Shown piece after piece: positions 7,977 through 16,497 of a stretch of DNA of 64,000 nt. The translations under genes and the position numbers were made by a program. This DNA comes from Candidatus Magnetobacterium casense. Its GTDB lineage: Bacteria; Nitrospirota; Thermodesulfovibrionia; Thermodesulfovibrionales; Magnetobacteriaceae. The first letter of the stretch is position 1. The number at the start of each line of letters is the position of its first letter. The notes below the pieces were generated by a model that was given only the letters and a program-made list of their open reading frames with translations, ran no database searches and was not told the origin of the DNA. The stretch is taken from positions 1-64,000 of the forward strand of contig NZ_JMFO01000003.1 in the NCBI RefSeq assembly GCF_000714715.1, read 5' to 3'.

Positions 7977-8990
7977 ATGGCAGGATTTACAATCAACACG
8001 AACATCATGTCAATCAACGCTCAGAGAAATCTGAGAAAGACGCAGTCTCCCCTTAGTGAGACGATGCAGAGGCTGTCATCCGGTCTGCGCATCAACTCGG
8101 CCAAGGACGACGCTGCAGGGCTGGCAATTTCCACCAGGATGACCACACAGATAAGAGGTCTTACGGTCGCCACCAGGAATGCAGCCGACGGCTTATCGAT
8201 GGCACAGACAGCAGAAGGTGCCATGGATGAAATAGTGAACAACCTTCAGAGGATCAGGGAACTTGCCGTGCAGGCAATGAGTGGTCAGTACGGTGTAACT
8301 GACGTCTCATTCATGCAGAGTGAGATCAATGCCCTCGTGGAGGAAATAGGCAGAACGGCTGAACAGGCCAAGTTCAACGACAGAAAACTCTTAAGCGGTG
8401 TGTTTACATCCCGTATACATGTAAGTTATGCCGCCTCAGACCCGTCAATCTCTTTCAAACTTGCGTCTCTGAACACCGATGCCATTGGCGGTGCAACCTT
8501 TACATCGACAGGCAAAAATGGCGCTATGATGTATCTGTACGATATACACACGGCCACTACAACCGGCGTAGTGGGTGTAGGTGACAATGCCTTCAGGGAT
8601 AGTTCCGGCGCAGCCCCTACCTGGAGCGATACGACCAACGGACCGATAGTCTATACAGGAGCGGCTACCCTAATGGTTGCAGACCCAACCAGTTACACGG
8701 GGTTTTCATCCCGGGCATCCAATACCATAGCAATTTGTGACGGGGCCATGAACACGGTGATCAGCGAAAAGGCAAAGATGGGCGCCAAGTCCAATCAGTT
8801 TGAGGCAATTATCAGAAACATCGACAACGTCCTTGAGACTACGTATGCGGCAAGGTCAAGGATATTAGACGCTGACTTTGCTCAGGAGACAGCGAACATG
8901 ACCAAGTTCATGATACTGCAGCAAGCCGGCATGTCAGTCCTGGCACAGGCCAACTCTATCCCGCAAAACGTACTGCAATTGCTAAAATAG
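7977..8990 (+). CDS. fliC: Flagellin
   Basis: 337 residues. The N-terminal D0/D1 region (about 1-140) has GFTINTNIMSINAQRNL, LSSGLRINSAKDDAAGLAI and the RELAVQ stretch. The C-terminal D1/D0 region (about 250-337) ends in ILDADFAQETANMTK and SVLAQANSIPQNVLQLL. The central variable region is short (about 110 residues) and rich in Gly, Ala and Thr. The protein polymerises into the flagellar filament after export. The RBS GGAGG (7966-7970) is well placed. No other flagellar gene is in the window. A sigma-54 promoter lies upstream, and an NtrC-family regulator converges from downstream. Confidence 0.95.
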   Translation: MAGFTINTNIMSINAQRNLRKTQSPLSETMQRLSSGLRINSAKDDAAGLAISTRMTTQIRGLTVATRNAADGLSMAQTAEGAMDEIVNNLQRIRELAVQAMSGQYGVTDVSFMQSEINALVEEIGRTAEQAKFNDRKLLSGVFTSRIHVSYAASDPSISFKLASLNTDAIGGATFTSTGKNGAMMYLYDIHTATTTGVVGVGDNAFRDSSGAAPTWSDTTNGPIVYTGAATLMVADPTSYTGFSSRASNTIAICDGAMNTVISEKAKMGAKSNQFEAIIRNIDNVLETTYAARSRILDADFAQETANMTKFMILQQAGMSVLAQANSIPQNVLQLLK

Positions 8991-9015
8991 CCCCCTCCCC
9001 CAACAACCTCATCGA

Positions 9016-9054
9016 TAAGGATAAAGGGAAAACTCCATCACCCCTTTATCCTTA
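9016..9054. terminator. Long hairpin between flagellin and NtrC-family gene
   Basis: A 13-bp perfect stem TAAGGATAAAGGG (9016-9028) / CCCTTTATCCTTA (9042-9054) with a 13-base loop sits 25 bases after the flagellin stop. No strong U-run follows. It is likely the end of the flagellin transcript, or an mRNA-stabilising 3' stem. Confidence 0.65.
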
Positions 9055-9125
9055 CAGATTCCCGAATAAACTCACGCAAGCATTAACGCCAAACACGGCC
9101 AGGACAATGCCCCGGAGATTTTCAG

Positions 9126-9153
9126 GGTATTGTCAGGAGGCTATGTGTGCGCT
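9126..9153 (+). repeat. 28-bp repeat, also at 15778-15805
   Basis: 26 of 28 bases match the copy at 15778. The shared core is GGAGGCTATGTGTGCGCT preceded by GGTATTGT. It lies between the flagellin terminator and the end of the NtrC-family gene. It contains a GGAGG but no coding frame follows. Confidence 0.5.
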
Positions 9154-9163
9154 TGCTGTATGG

Positions 9164-10570
9164 CTATAACTTAAGGGATTCAATGTCTATGTTGAATTCC
9201 CTGATCTTGAGCTGCAGGTTCTGTCTGTGGATATCGAGGAGTCTGGCCGCCTTTGATATATTGCCCTCGCTCTGTATCAGTGCCGATGTTATGAGGTCTC
9301 GTTCAAACTCGTACTTGGCAATCTTCATGGGTTTAATGAGTCCAATTCCGTGAGTTGGCCCAGGCGTCTGAGCGGTCTCTCTTCCACCGCGAATTGCACC
9401 CGATATGGTTGCAGGCAAGGCATCAACGGCGATGTGCTCACCGTGACCAAAGATGATGGCATGTTCGATGGCATTTTCCAGTTCCCTGACGTTTCCCGGG
9501 TAATCGTAGTTGGTCAGTGCCTCAATGACCTCCGGAGAGAGGCCTCTGATTTCCTTTTCCGGATACTTCTGCAGGTACTTGTTCAGGAAGTAAACGGCCA
9601 GCAGCGGGATGTCTTCGCGTCGATCGCGCAACGGGGGAAGGTGTATGGAGATAACGTGCAGTCGGTAAAACAGGTCTTCTCTAAAAGTTCCTTCTGTGAC
9701 GGCCTTTTTGAGGTCCTTGTTTGTAGCGGCAATGAAGCGCGTATCCACCTTCTTGAAAGATGCCTCCCCCACTCTGTTAAATTCACCGTTTTGGATAACC
9801 CGCAGGAGCTTGACCTGAAAATCCGGTGCAGTCTCTCCTATCTCATCAAGAAACAGGCTGCCACCGCCTGAGAGCTCTATGAACCCAATCTTGTCCCTCA
9901 ACGCCCCAGTAAATGCCCCTTTTATATATCCAAACAGCTCAGATTCGATGAGGTCCTTTGATATGGCGGCACAGTTGAGGGGCACAAAGGGGTTGTCCTT
10001 GCGATTGGAGTTGTAGTGGATGGCCCTGGCCACAAGCTCCTTGCCCGTGCCCGACTCACCGGTTATCACCACGCTGCCCGTGCTCTTGGCAGCGTACAGG
10101 ATCGTCTTTCGTAGCTCGTACATGCACTGGCTCCTGCCCACCATGTTGTCAAATCCAAAACACTGACTCACCTCCTGGCGAAGGTGGTCTATCTGATCGG
10201 TCAACGTCAGCTTTTCTATTGCCCGTCTTGTGGTGACCCTAATCTTGTCGGGGGATAACGGTTTTGTGAGGTAATCGTAGGCGCCGCGTTTGATGGCATC
10301 CACGGCCGTCTCTATGCTGGCAAAGGCCGTGATAAGTATGACCTGTGGGCAGGGTATGCGTTTCTTGACCTCTGTTATGATCTCCAGACCACTGATATCA
10401 GGCAGGTTGAGGTCGGTGAAGATCACATGAAAATCCTGTTCGTATATAAGCGACAGGGCATGCACTCCCAACTGTGTGGTCACCACGTCGTGCCCCTCCT
10501 TCCTAAGGATGATCTCCAGGGTCTTACAGAGGCTCAGTTCGTCATCCACTACGAGTATCTTTATCTGCAT
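9164..10570 (-). CDS. Sigma-54-dependent response regulator (NtrC family)
   Basis: 468 residues in three parts. The receiver (about 1-120) has VVDDE, phosphoacceptor FTDLNLPD and LTKPLS. The AAA+ domain (about 145-380) has Walker A GESGTGKE, the sigma-54-contacting GAFTGA loop, Walker B SLFLDEIGE and the R-finger region. The C-terminal Fis-type helix-turn-helix is GNISKAARLLDIHRQ. All active residues are present, so it should remodel sigma-54 closed complexes when phosphorylated. It forms an operon with the kinase at 10596. The sigma-54 promoter of the nearby flagellin is a candidate target by proximity only. Confidence 0.93.
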   Translation of the reverse strand: MQIKILVVDDELSLCKTLEIILRKEGHDVVTTQLGVHALSLIYEQDFHVIFTDLNLPDISGLEIITEVKKRIPCPQVILITAFASIETAVDAIKRGAYDYLTKPLSPDKIRVTTRRAIEKLTLTDQIDHLRQEVSQCFGFDNMVGRSQCMYELRKTILYAAKSTGSVVITGESGTGKELVARAIHYNSNRKDNPFVPLNCAAISKDLIESELFGYIKGAFTGALRDKIGFIELSGGGSLFLDEIGETAPDFQVKLLRVIQNGEFNRVGEASFKKVDTRFIAATNKDLKKAVTEGTFREDLFYRLHVISIHLPPLRDRREDIPLLAVYFLNKYLQKYPEKEIRGLSPEVIEALTNYDYPGNVRELENAIEHAIIFGHGEHIAVDALPATISGAIRGGRETAQTPGPTHGIGLIKPMKIAKYEFERDLITSALIQSEGNISKAARLLDIHRQNLQLKIREFNIDIESLKL

Positions 10571-10595
10571 ATAGACCTCTCTTTATCCGTTTATT

Positions 10596-12071
10596 CTACA
10601 CAGGTTCCTGTGATAGCGGTATTTTGATCTTAAAGACGCTACCACTGCCCAGGACACTCTCAACGCTGATACTACCCCGGTGCCTGTCGATGATCTTCTT
10701 GGAGATGGTCAACCCCAGCCCCGTGCCGCCAAGGTCCCTGCGTGTTGAGAAAAACGGCTCAAACAGGTTCGGTATCACCTCCGGAGGTATGCCGCTACCA
10801 CTGTCCTTGATGCTAAACAACACGTGGGTCTCTGTTGTGTAGCCACGGACGTGAATGGTACCATTAACCGGTGTAAACTGGCAGGCATTGTTGATTATGT
10901 TGACAAAGACCTGAGTCATTAACACAGGGTCAACAACAATTGTCGTAGGCAACTGTTCGATATAGGTCGTGAGATAAGGCATGTTGGCTCCCAACTTCCT
11001 TCTGACCGTTTCAATGGCCTCCGTGACAAGCTCAGAGGGATTGGCTTCCTTTAGTTTCAGCGGCTGCTGTCTTGCAAAATCGGCCAGCGCACGAACCAGT
11101 ACCTGACAACGGTTGGCGTCCTTTATCATCAACTGTACGAGTTCCCTCTTGTTATCAGACTCCGGTATCTCTTCGTAAAACAAATAGAGCATCGATATGA
11201 CAGAGGAGAGGGGGTTGTTTATCTCATGTGCAATCTCTGAGGAGAGCAGACGCATGGCTGCCATGTTTCGCTTTTCTATGATCTCATCCTGCTTGTGCAT
11301 CAGTTCGTTGTTGGCATCCTCCAGTTGCCTTATGGTGTTGGCGTAGGCTGCGCGCACTGTTGTCAGGTCGGCAATCGTGCGATTGTAGGCCGATATGAAA
11401 GAGCGTATCTCCTGCGGGCCATCGATATCGAGGTAGTAGCCGGAGTTGTTGTCCCTGGTGATGTTGTCAAGGGCATGTTCTACATCCTTGAGTGTAGTAA
11501 TAATCCCTCTTGCCAGCATATAGCTTACGATGATTACTCCAATTACGATGAAGACAAAAGATAAGGCAAATGACAACTTCGCCCTGGATATCTTGTTGTT
11601 TATTTCATTCCTCTCTGACCTGGTGATGTTGACCAAGGTCTTTTGTATCTCTCTGGCATAGTTACGCATATGTCTGAGTGTTTCATCATATGTGGCATCT
11701 TGCTTGTCATGGATCAGGGTCTGCATCATGCCGTCATAGAGTGCAACGGTGGCCTTTAAAGCTAAAAAGGCACGCCTTTCATCCTTGGCAATGTAGTCGT
11801 AGTTGATATTGTCGATATTGTTTCTGAGCTGCTTCATACTATCCGTAAACAGTGCTGCGTGCTCGTGTTCTTCCTTGAACAACAGGATGTTTTTTTCGTA
11901 CCTGCGAGCCATAAGAAACGTGAGGTATATGTCGTCTACTTTCTCTATGATCAGCACCTTGTGGTATATATCGTTTAGCCCCTGAAGCTCAACAAAGATA
12001 ATGGCAAAGGCCATAAATATCGGCGACATCATGCTCAGAAATATCCGCTGACGTAACTTTAACTGTCGCAT
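10596..12071 (-). CDS. Membrane sensor histidine kinase
   Basis: About 490 residues from the preferred ATG at 12071 (MRQLKLRQR); a longer reading to 12140 exists but overlaps the upstream gene. TM1 (IFLSMMSPIFMAFAIIFVEL) and TM2 (FALSFVFIVIGVIIVSYML) flank a helical periplasmic sensor of about 150 residues. A HAMP-like linker and coiled coil follow. The H-box is EIAHEINNPLSSV, the G1 box DSGSGIPPE, and the G2 box GGTGLGLTISKKI. It sits just upstream of the NtrC-family gene on the same strand (25 bases apart) and is its likely cognate kinase. The signal is unknown. Confidence 0.9.
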   Translation of the reverse strand: MRQLKLRQRIFLSMMSPIFMAFAIIFVELQGLNDIYHKVLIIEKVDDIYLTFLMARRYEKNILLFKEEHEHAALFTDSMKQLRNNIDNINYDYIAKDERRAFLALKATVALYDGMMQTLIHDKQDATYDETLRHMRNYAREIQKTLVNITRSERNEINNKISRAKLSFALSFVFIVIGVIIVSYMLARGIITTLKDVEHALDNITRDNNSGYYLDIDGPQEIRSFISAYNRTIADLTTVRAAYANTIRQLEDANNELMHKQDEIIEKRNMAAMRLLSSEIAHEINNPLSSVISMLYLFYEEIPESDNKRELVQLMIKDANRCQVLVRALADFARQQPLKLKEANPSELVTEAIETVRRKLGANMPYLTTYIEQLPTTIVVDPVLMTQVFVNIINNACQFTPVNGTIHVRGYTTETHVLFSIKDSGSGIPPEVIPNLFEPFFSTRRDLGGTGLGLTISKKIIDRHRGSISVESVLGSGSVFKIKIPLSQEPV

Positions 12072-12129
12072 CACTGTGATAATGCTACGGATTGCCCGTC
12101 CATATTGTGCGACAGCCCCCTTGATACCA

Positions 12130-13029
12130 TTACGGCACAAAGAGTGTGCTTAACGAACGACTGTTAAGCAGGGTCTTGGATATATCCGTCAACGTATTGT
12201 CGGCGGCTTTTTGTTTGGGGCGGATGACAATCAGACCGTAGTTGTGTGCCTCGGCAATGACCTCGCCTGCCTCGTCCGTCTCCTTTGCCGTCACGGGGAT
12301 GGTAGCGTCTATGGCTGCAATGAGCTGTGTGGCCTCTGATACGATTGCCCGTGTGCGTTGTCTGTAGATATTTTCAAAGCGTCTAAAACTCTTGCGGGCC
12401 TTCATGTATGGAACCTCGCTAATGTGTCCATAGTCAACGGCAATGGCCAAAAGATCAGGTACCAGAGACATTATCCCAACCCGTGCCCTTAATGCCCTCG
12501 CCAGCATCCCTGCATGTTTCACCATTGCCCCGTAACTGCCGCCGGTGTCATCGACATCCTCTATGACTACCAGTATGCTGTTTATTGTCATCGGGTTGCT
12601 GCTTACAAGGACGGGTTTGTTTTGTTGCAGGATCACGGTCTTTATCACACCATCAATAAGCCTCTCCGTTGTCCCTGTCAATGCCCCATTACTCATTGCA
12701 ATTAGCTTTACGACGCCATTTTCACCAGCATAGGCCAGTATCTCACTTGCCGGTTCACCACCTGACATCACCACCTCCATACCGACACCAAGCTCACTGC
12801 CAATGTCATAGGACATCCTGACTACCTCCCTGGCCAACATGTAATGTTCCGTTTCGATACGCCTCTTAACCGTGTGCCATTTCGAAAACTCCGGAGTATA
12901 AAGCTCCGACCTGTCCACGTGAAACGCCACCACGCTGTAGCCCATACGCAGGGCCAAAGTGCAAGCTCCCCTCAGCGTATTATAGGCATCACCTGAGCCA
13001 TCAACCGGCACCAGTATCTTCATGACCAC
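12130..13029 (-). CDS. Tandem universal stress protein
   Basis: 299 residues with two UspA-like domains. The first (1-150) starts KILVPVDGSGDA and ends with an ATP-binding-like loop, NGALTGTTERLIDG, then KPVLVSS. The second (about 155-299) starts SILVVIEDVDDTGG and is more divergent, ending RSLSTLFVP. A start at 13023 (MKILVPVDG) is as good as 13029. It lies upstream of the kinase and regulator genes in the same direction and may be co-transcribed. Tandem Usp proteins usually respond to stress or energy state; no specific function is visible. Confidence 0.8.
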   Translation of the reverse strand: MVMKILVPVDGSGDAYNTLRGACTLALRMGYSVVAFHVDRSELYTPEFSKWHTVKRRIETEHYMLAREVVRMSYDIGSELGVGMEVVMSGGEPASEILAYAGENGVVKLIAMSNGALTGTTERLIDGVIKTVILQQNKPVLVSSNPMTINSILVVIEDVDDTGGSYGAMVKHAGMLARALRARVGIMSLVPDLLAIAVDYGHISEVPYMKARKSFRRFENIYRQRTRAIVSEATQLIAAIDATIPVTAKETDEAGEVIAEAHNYGLIVIRPKQKAADNTLTDISKTLLNSRSLSTLFVP

Positions 13030-13086
13030 ATTAAGATAAAAAGGTATCCTCTTTATATTTCACTGTAACTATACTGTTACGCATCT

Positions 13087-13163
13087 TGGATTCCTGGTCA
13101 AGCCAGGAATGACACACTTGAAAAACGGCTGTAACTGTCATTCCTGCGAAAGCAGGAATCCAT
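13087..13163. repeat. Inverted repeat of the GGATTCCTG...CAGGAATGACA type
   Basis: TGGATTCCTGGTCAAGCCAGGAATGACA at 13087-13114 is matched, in inverse, by 13137-13163; each arm is itself a small palindrome. This is a well-known widespread intergenic repeat form in bacteria. It lies in the 356-bp gap 13030-13385, which otherwise shows an AT-rich stretch and no gene. It may end transcription or be a transposon-derived relic. Confidence 0.7.
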
Positions 13164-13385
13164 GCCTTTTAACCGGGAAATAAATTTTTTACCCTGCTTT
13201 TTTGAGAGTATACATAAAAAGGGTTTTGTTTCTGATAACATCAACTCTCTTGTCTACAAAGCAACACATACCTGTATTATAGCACAACGACATGCCCGCA
13301 CAAAAAAAAGGGACGGGGAGGTGTCTCAGACCTCCCCAAACGGTGTGTTTTTCTGCGAGTGCAGGTGTTTGAAGCCTCCCCGGAG

Positions 13386-13859
13386 CTATAGGACCGAAAC
13401 AACCGGACATCTCATCTCTTGTGAGGGCAGCATCTTTCTGGCAAACTGCTTGATTGAGTCAAAGAAGACCGAGTAGTTGACGTTTTTCGTTGCGGCAGGC
13501 ACGACGATGAGCCGTATGTTTTGGGTGTCGGCCTGGAGGGCAGTTATGATTTCGTCGATCTCTCCCTTTTCAATGCGCTGATCTGCCTTTATGCCGTTTT
13601 CCGTGCAGAACTGCTCCACCCTGTCAAAGAACTCGTAACAGTCCCGCTCTATCTTGTTGCACACGGCAGCGTTGTTGCCGTATTCGCCGATGGCCAGCAT
13701 CATGTTGCCGGAATCCCTTAAATCAGGCATGACTGCCGTTACCACGAGGTCTGCGCTATACTCATTTGCCGTCTCTCTTGCGTACATTATCGCCTTCTTA
13801 TACTCCAGGCCCGGATACACTACTACTGCTACCTTCTTATTTCCTTCGATCTTACTCAT
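13386..13859 (-). CDS. Universal stress protein-like, single domain
   Basis: 157 residues with the beta/alpha pattern of UspA: VAVVVYPGLEYKKAIMYA at the start, a central LVVTAVMPDL strand, and RLIVVPAATKNVNYSVF before PVVSVL at the end. The usual glycine-rich ATP loop is missing, so it probably does not bind ATP in the standard way. A likely ribosome site (rc of TTCCTCCTTT) precedes the ATG. It lies next to a sulfite-exporter family gene on the same strand, 67 bases downstream of its stop, and may be its operon mate. Confidence 0.7.
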   Translation of the reverse strand: MSKIEGNKKVAVVVYPGLEYKKAIMYARETANEYSADLVVTAVMPDLRDSGNMMLAIGEYGNNAAVCNKIERDCYEFFDRVEQFCTENGIKADQRIEKGEIDEIITALQADTQNIRLIVVPAATKNVNYSVFFDSIKQFARKMLPSQEMRCPVVSVL

Positions 13860-13926
13860 TTCAATTTCCTCCTTTTATATGTTTTTCAATCTCTTGATTC
13901 TTCAATCGTTAATCTGTAAGGATGCC

Positions 13927-15135
13927 TTACTTCGATGACTCTCGTGCATACTCGGTGGCGTGTAACCGTCTCTCATACCTTATGCCCTGCACCATCTTTA
14001 CCACTATAACAACGCTCAATGCAGTTGCAGAGCCAAGCATCAGATAGCCAGAGTAATTGTTCCACATCTTTTCCATCGCATATGCGCTCTGCATGACATC
14101 AGGTTGTTGGACAATCCACGTCTTTACGGCGCTCTTGTTAAGAAGCAACCAGTCCTTGATCTGTGTCTTATCCGTCAATCCGGTGGTGGTCTTCACCCAT
14201 GCGTTGAGACTGCCCGAGTACACATCTTTATAGCTTGACGATATGTGCTTGAACACCACCGACACGCCCGACAGGAGCATCGTCACTGCAAAGTAGAAGC
14301 GGATGATAAGACCCTTTACGTACTTTGTTGCCAGTGTCCCGAACTGAGCGCCCACCGCAGCGCCACAGAGCATGATAACGGCGGCCACGATCTCAACCCT
14401 GCCCTTAATGGCGTATGTAAATGCCCCGTATGCACCTGAAATCATGACTTCAAACAGGTCGGTACCCACTGCCACGGTTGTCGGACAACCTATGAGGTAT
14501 ATCAAAGCGGGCATCCTGATAAAGCCGCCGCCTACGCCTAAAAATCCGGCCAGAAATCCCGTCAATGTCGCTATGCCGCCAATGACCCACAGCGATATCG
14601 TAATCCCCGACGTCTTAAGGTGAACCATCGGAGGCAGGTTGATTTCGTGCAGTCTCAGTGCCAGTGGAGACGTACCGGCATCCGTGATCTTGCCGCCGCT
14701 ATTCTTGCTCTTGCGTGACAATCCAAAGAACTCATACAGCATGTAGGAGCCAAGTCCAAACAGCAGTACCATGTAAACGACCCTGACAATCGGCCCAACC
14801 CTGCCGATCTTCTCCAACCACATGATCAGCGTTGCTCCAAGCTCGATCCCGATAGCCGTAAAGACTACCATCAGCAGGCCCAGCTTCAGGTCTACGTTGC
14901 CCAGCTTTCTGTGCTTGATGGTTGCCACAACCGACTTGCCCGCAATGTGAGCCATGTCGGTACCAATGGCGTAGGCCATCGGGAAACCAAATACGTTGAG
15001 TGCCGGGGTTACCATAAATGCCCCGCCCACTCCAAAGAATCCGCCTATTACTCCCACCGTCAGTCCGATCAGTATCAACTGCCAGCTCATCATATCCACA
15101 CCCGCTATGGGTAAGTGTATCATAAAATAATCCAT
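13927..15135 (-). CDS. TauE/SafE family membrane transporter
   Basis: 402 residues with about eight hydrophobic segments and the twin glycine-rich motifs of the family: GGFFGVGGAF near residue 35 and GFLGVGGGF near 195, each starting one half of the protein. A cytosolic linker (SRKSKNSGGK) separates the halves. A longer loop of about 90 residues near the C-terminus (SYKDVYSGSL to MEKMWNNYSG) precedes the last helix and is unusual. The family exports sulfite, sulfonates or other organosulfur anions. A 56-residue membrane protein lies 26 bases upstream in the same direction. Substrate unproven. Confidence 0.88.
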   Translation of the reverse strand: MDYFMIHLPIAGVDMMSWQLILIGLTVGVIGGFFGVGGAFMVTPALNVFGFPMAYAIGTDMAHIAGKSVVATIKHRKLGNVDLKLGLLMVVFTAIGIELGATLIMWLEKIGRVGPIVRVVYMVLLFGLGSYMLYEFFGLSRKSKNSGGKITDAGTSPLALRLHEINLPPMVHLKTSGITISLWVIGGIATLTGFLAGFLGVGGGFIRMPALIYLIGCPTTVAVGTDLFEVMISGAYGAFTYAIKGRVEIVAAVIMLCGAAVGAQFGTLATKYVKGLIIRFYFAVTMLLSGVSVVFKHISSSYKDVYSGSLNAWVKTTTGLTDKTQIKDWLLLNKSAVKTWIVQQPDVMQSAYAMEKMWNNYSGYLMLGSATALSVVIVVKMVQGIRYERRLHATEYARESSK

Positions 15136-15161
15136 CGTCGTTTCTCCTTCTCTACCAGCTT

Positions 15162-15332
15162 TTAGTGGTGAATCTCTATCTTGTTGTACTTAATCCCAAG
15201 GGCCTTAAAGAACACCTCTATGCCGGCCCCTATCAATGCCCCTATCCCCGCCATCGTAACCACAGTTAAAATGGCAAATCCTACGTGATTGCTCTTGTTA
15301 AGTTCCACTGCCCAGTTGATGATGTTTTCCAT
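15162..15332 (-). CDS. Small membrane protein (56 aa) upstream of TauE/SafE gene
   Basis: ATG at 15332, read leftwards, follows AAGGAGGATT as ribosome site. The 56 residues have one helix (about 17-45: VGFAILTVVTMAGIGALIGA) flanked by charged ends, ending KIEIHH. It lies in the gap between the transporter start (15135) and the long intergenic region, with 26 bases between them. The codon pattern and strong RBS suggest a real small gene. Likely an accessory subunit or partner of the transporter. No family recognised. Confidence 0.7.
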   Translation of the reverse strand: MENIINWAVELNKSNHVGFAILTVVTMAGIGALIGAGIEVFFKALGIKYNKIEIHH

Positions 15333-15617
15333 GTGTGTAATCCTCCTTAAAAATTCGTATTATTGCTTAATGTTTACTCGTTGACCATGTCAATTTCCCT
15401 GCATATCTCAAAATGCGTGCCAGAGATAAACTTGGCGATTAATCAAGGGAAATCACTGGGCGTCATTAAGAAATAGCAGTTTTTTTATGGCACTGCCGGT
15501 GCAGCTTTTTTATATGCACCAATAGCTAATAGAGGCAAGTATACGGTTTAAACGCCAACGCTGTCGCTAAATCACTGCACGCATCAATATCACTGCGTCT
15601 GGATAGGATTGAGTATG

Positions 15618-15732
15618 ATGGGGTCAAGGGGACTTCTTCATGGCCGGGGTGCCTCACCCCTCCCCTTGCAGGGGGTTCTGAGGGGGGGCAGAGCCGCCCC
15701 TTCTTTTGCTTCTTTACGTATAATTAATTATA
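15618..15732 (+). repeat. Dispersed GC-rich repeat, copy B
   Basis: From ATGGGGTCAAGGGGAC at 15618 about 85 bases are nearly identical to copy C at 51993. The block includes GGGGTGCCTCACCCC and GGGGGGGCAGAGCCGCCCC hairpins. The end TTACGTATAATTA (15714-15726) is shared with copy A at 2342. It lies in the 670-bp gap 15333-16005 between the small membrane gene and mraZ, which otherwise holds a 28-bp repeat and the mraZ promoter; no other gene is seen. Confidence 0.75.
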
Positions 15733-15777
15733 GGTAGACACTTGTCAGACAGAGTTGGCACGATGTCCAGGTAACGG

Positions 15778-15805
15778 GGTATTGTTCGGAGGCTATGTGT
15801 GCGCT
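15778..15805 (+). repeat. 28-bp repeat, also at 9126-9153
   Basis: Second copy of the short repeat, GGTATTGTTCGGAGGC onward, with two mismatches to the copy at 9126. Function unknown. Confidence 0.5.
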
Positions 15806-15945
15806 CATCTCAAAGCGATCAAGGAAACTTGAAATCTCACATTTTCATACACGGAGGGGACCTCGGTTGCATGAAAAATGCCTATCAAATATTAAAGTAA
15901 ATATTTAGCATTTATAAAGTAACTTTGTATAAATAAATTTTTTTC

Positions 15946-15999
15946 TTGACATCGATTGGCCATGTGGTATAAAGTGGATCAGAGTGGTAGAAACGTGGT
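15946..15999 (+). promoter_or_regulatory. dcw cluster promoter with MraZ box repeats
   Basis: TTGACA (15946-15951), 16 bases, then TATAAA (15968-15973) make a strong sigma-70 promoter. Four GTGG repeats start at 15964, 15974, 15984 and 15995, spaced 10, 10 and 11 bases, matching the arrangement of the MraZ box, to which the ring-shaped MraZ binds to control its own operon. The mraZ ATG follows at 16006. Confidence 0.75.
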
Positions 16000-16005
16000 A
16001 GAGGC

Positions 16006-16464
16006 ATGGCAGGTTTTTACGGCAGACATATTTTAAAGGTCGATGACAAGGGCAGGCTCGTTATACCTGCACAGTTCAGGGACGTCATAAAGGACAACTA
16101 TGGGCGTAAGATATTTATCACCTGTACCGTCAATGACGAGTGTTTGCAGGTGTTTCCTGACAAGGAGTGGGAGGCGCTGATGAACAAGGTGGCGGCCTTG
16201 CCGCGTTCAAGCGATGCGGTGAAGTATTTTATGAGAAAGGTGGTAGGTTCGGCCTGTGAGAGTGAGTTTGACAGACATGGCAGGGTGGTCATCCCTCCGA
16301 TACTCAGGGAGGAGGTCGGCATCATGACGGATACGGAGGTTGTGCTGACCGGCGTCAGCGACAGGCTTGAGGTGTGGCAGAGGCAGAGGTGGGAGAAGAT
16401 GTTCAGGCCGGGCGATGCCGACGTCAGGCAGTATGAGACAGAGTTGGCAAGGTTGGGAATATGA
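16006..16464 (+). CDS. mraZ: Transcriptional regulator MraZ
   Basis: 152 residues in two AbrB-like swapped-hairpin domains: FYGRHILKVDDKGRLVIPAQFRD (about 3-26) and SECEFDRHGRVVIPPILR (about 83-101). The DxKGR and DxxGR signatures are the DNA-binding loops. MraZ octamers or dodecamers bind GTGG-type repeats upstream of the dcw cluster, which are present here (15964-15998). Normal length for the family (about 145-155). It is the first gene of the cell-wall and division cluster. Confidence 0.95.
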   Translation: MAGFYGRHILKVDDKGRLVIPAQFRDVIKDNYGRKIFITCTVNDECLQVFPDKEWEALMNKVAALPRSSDAVKYFMRKVVGSACESEFDRHGRVVIPPILREEVGIMTDTEVVLTGVSDRLEVWQRQRWEKMFRPGDADVRQYETELARLGI

Positions 16465-16497
16465 TAAGGTGGTATCTCTATATGAGCGGAGGGTTTA

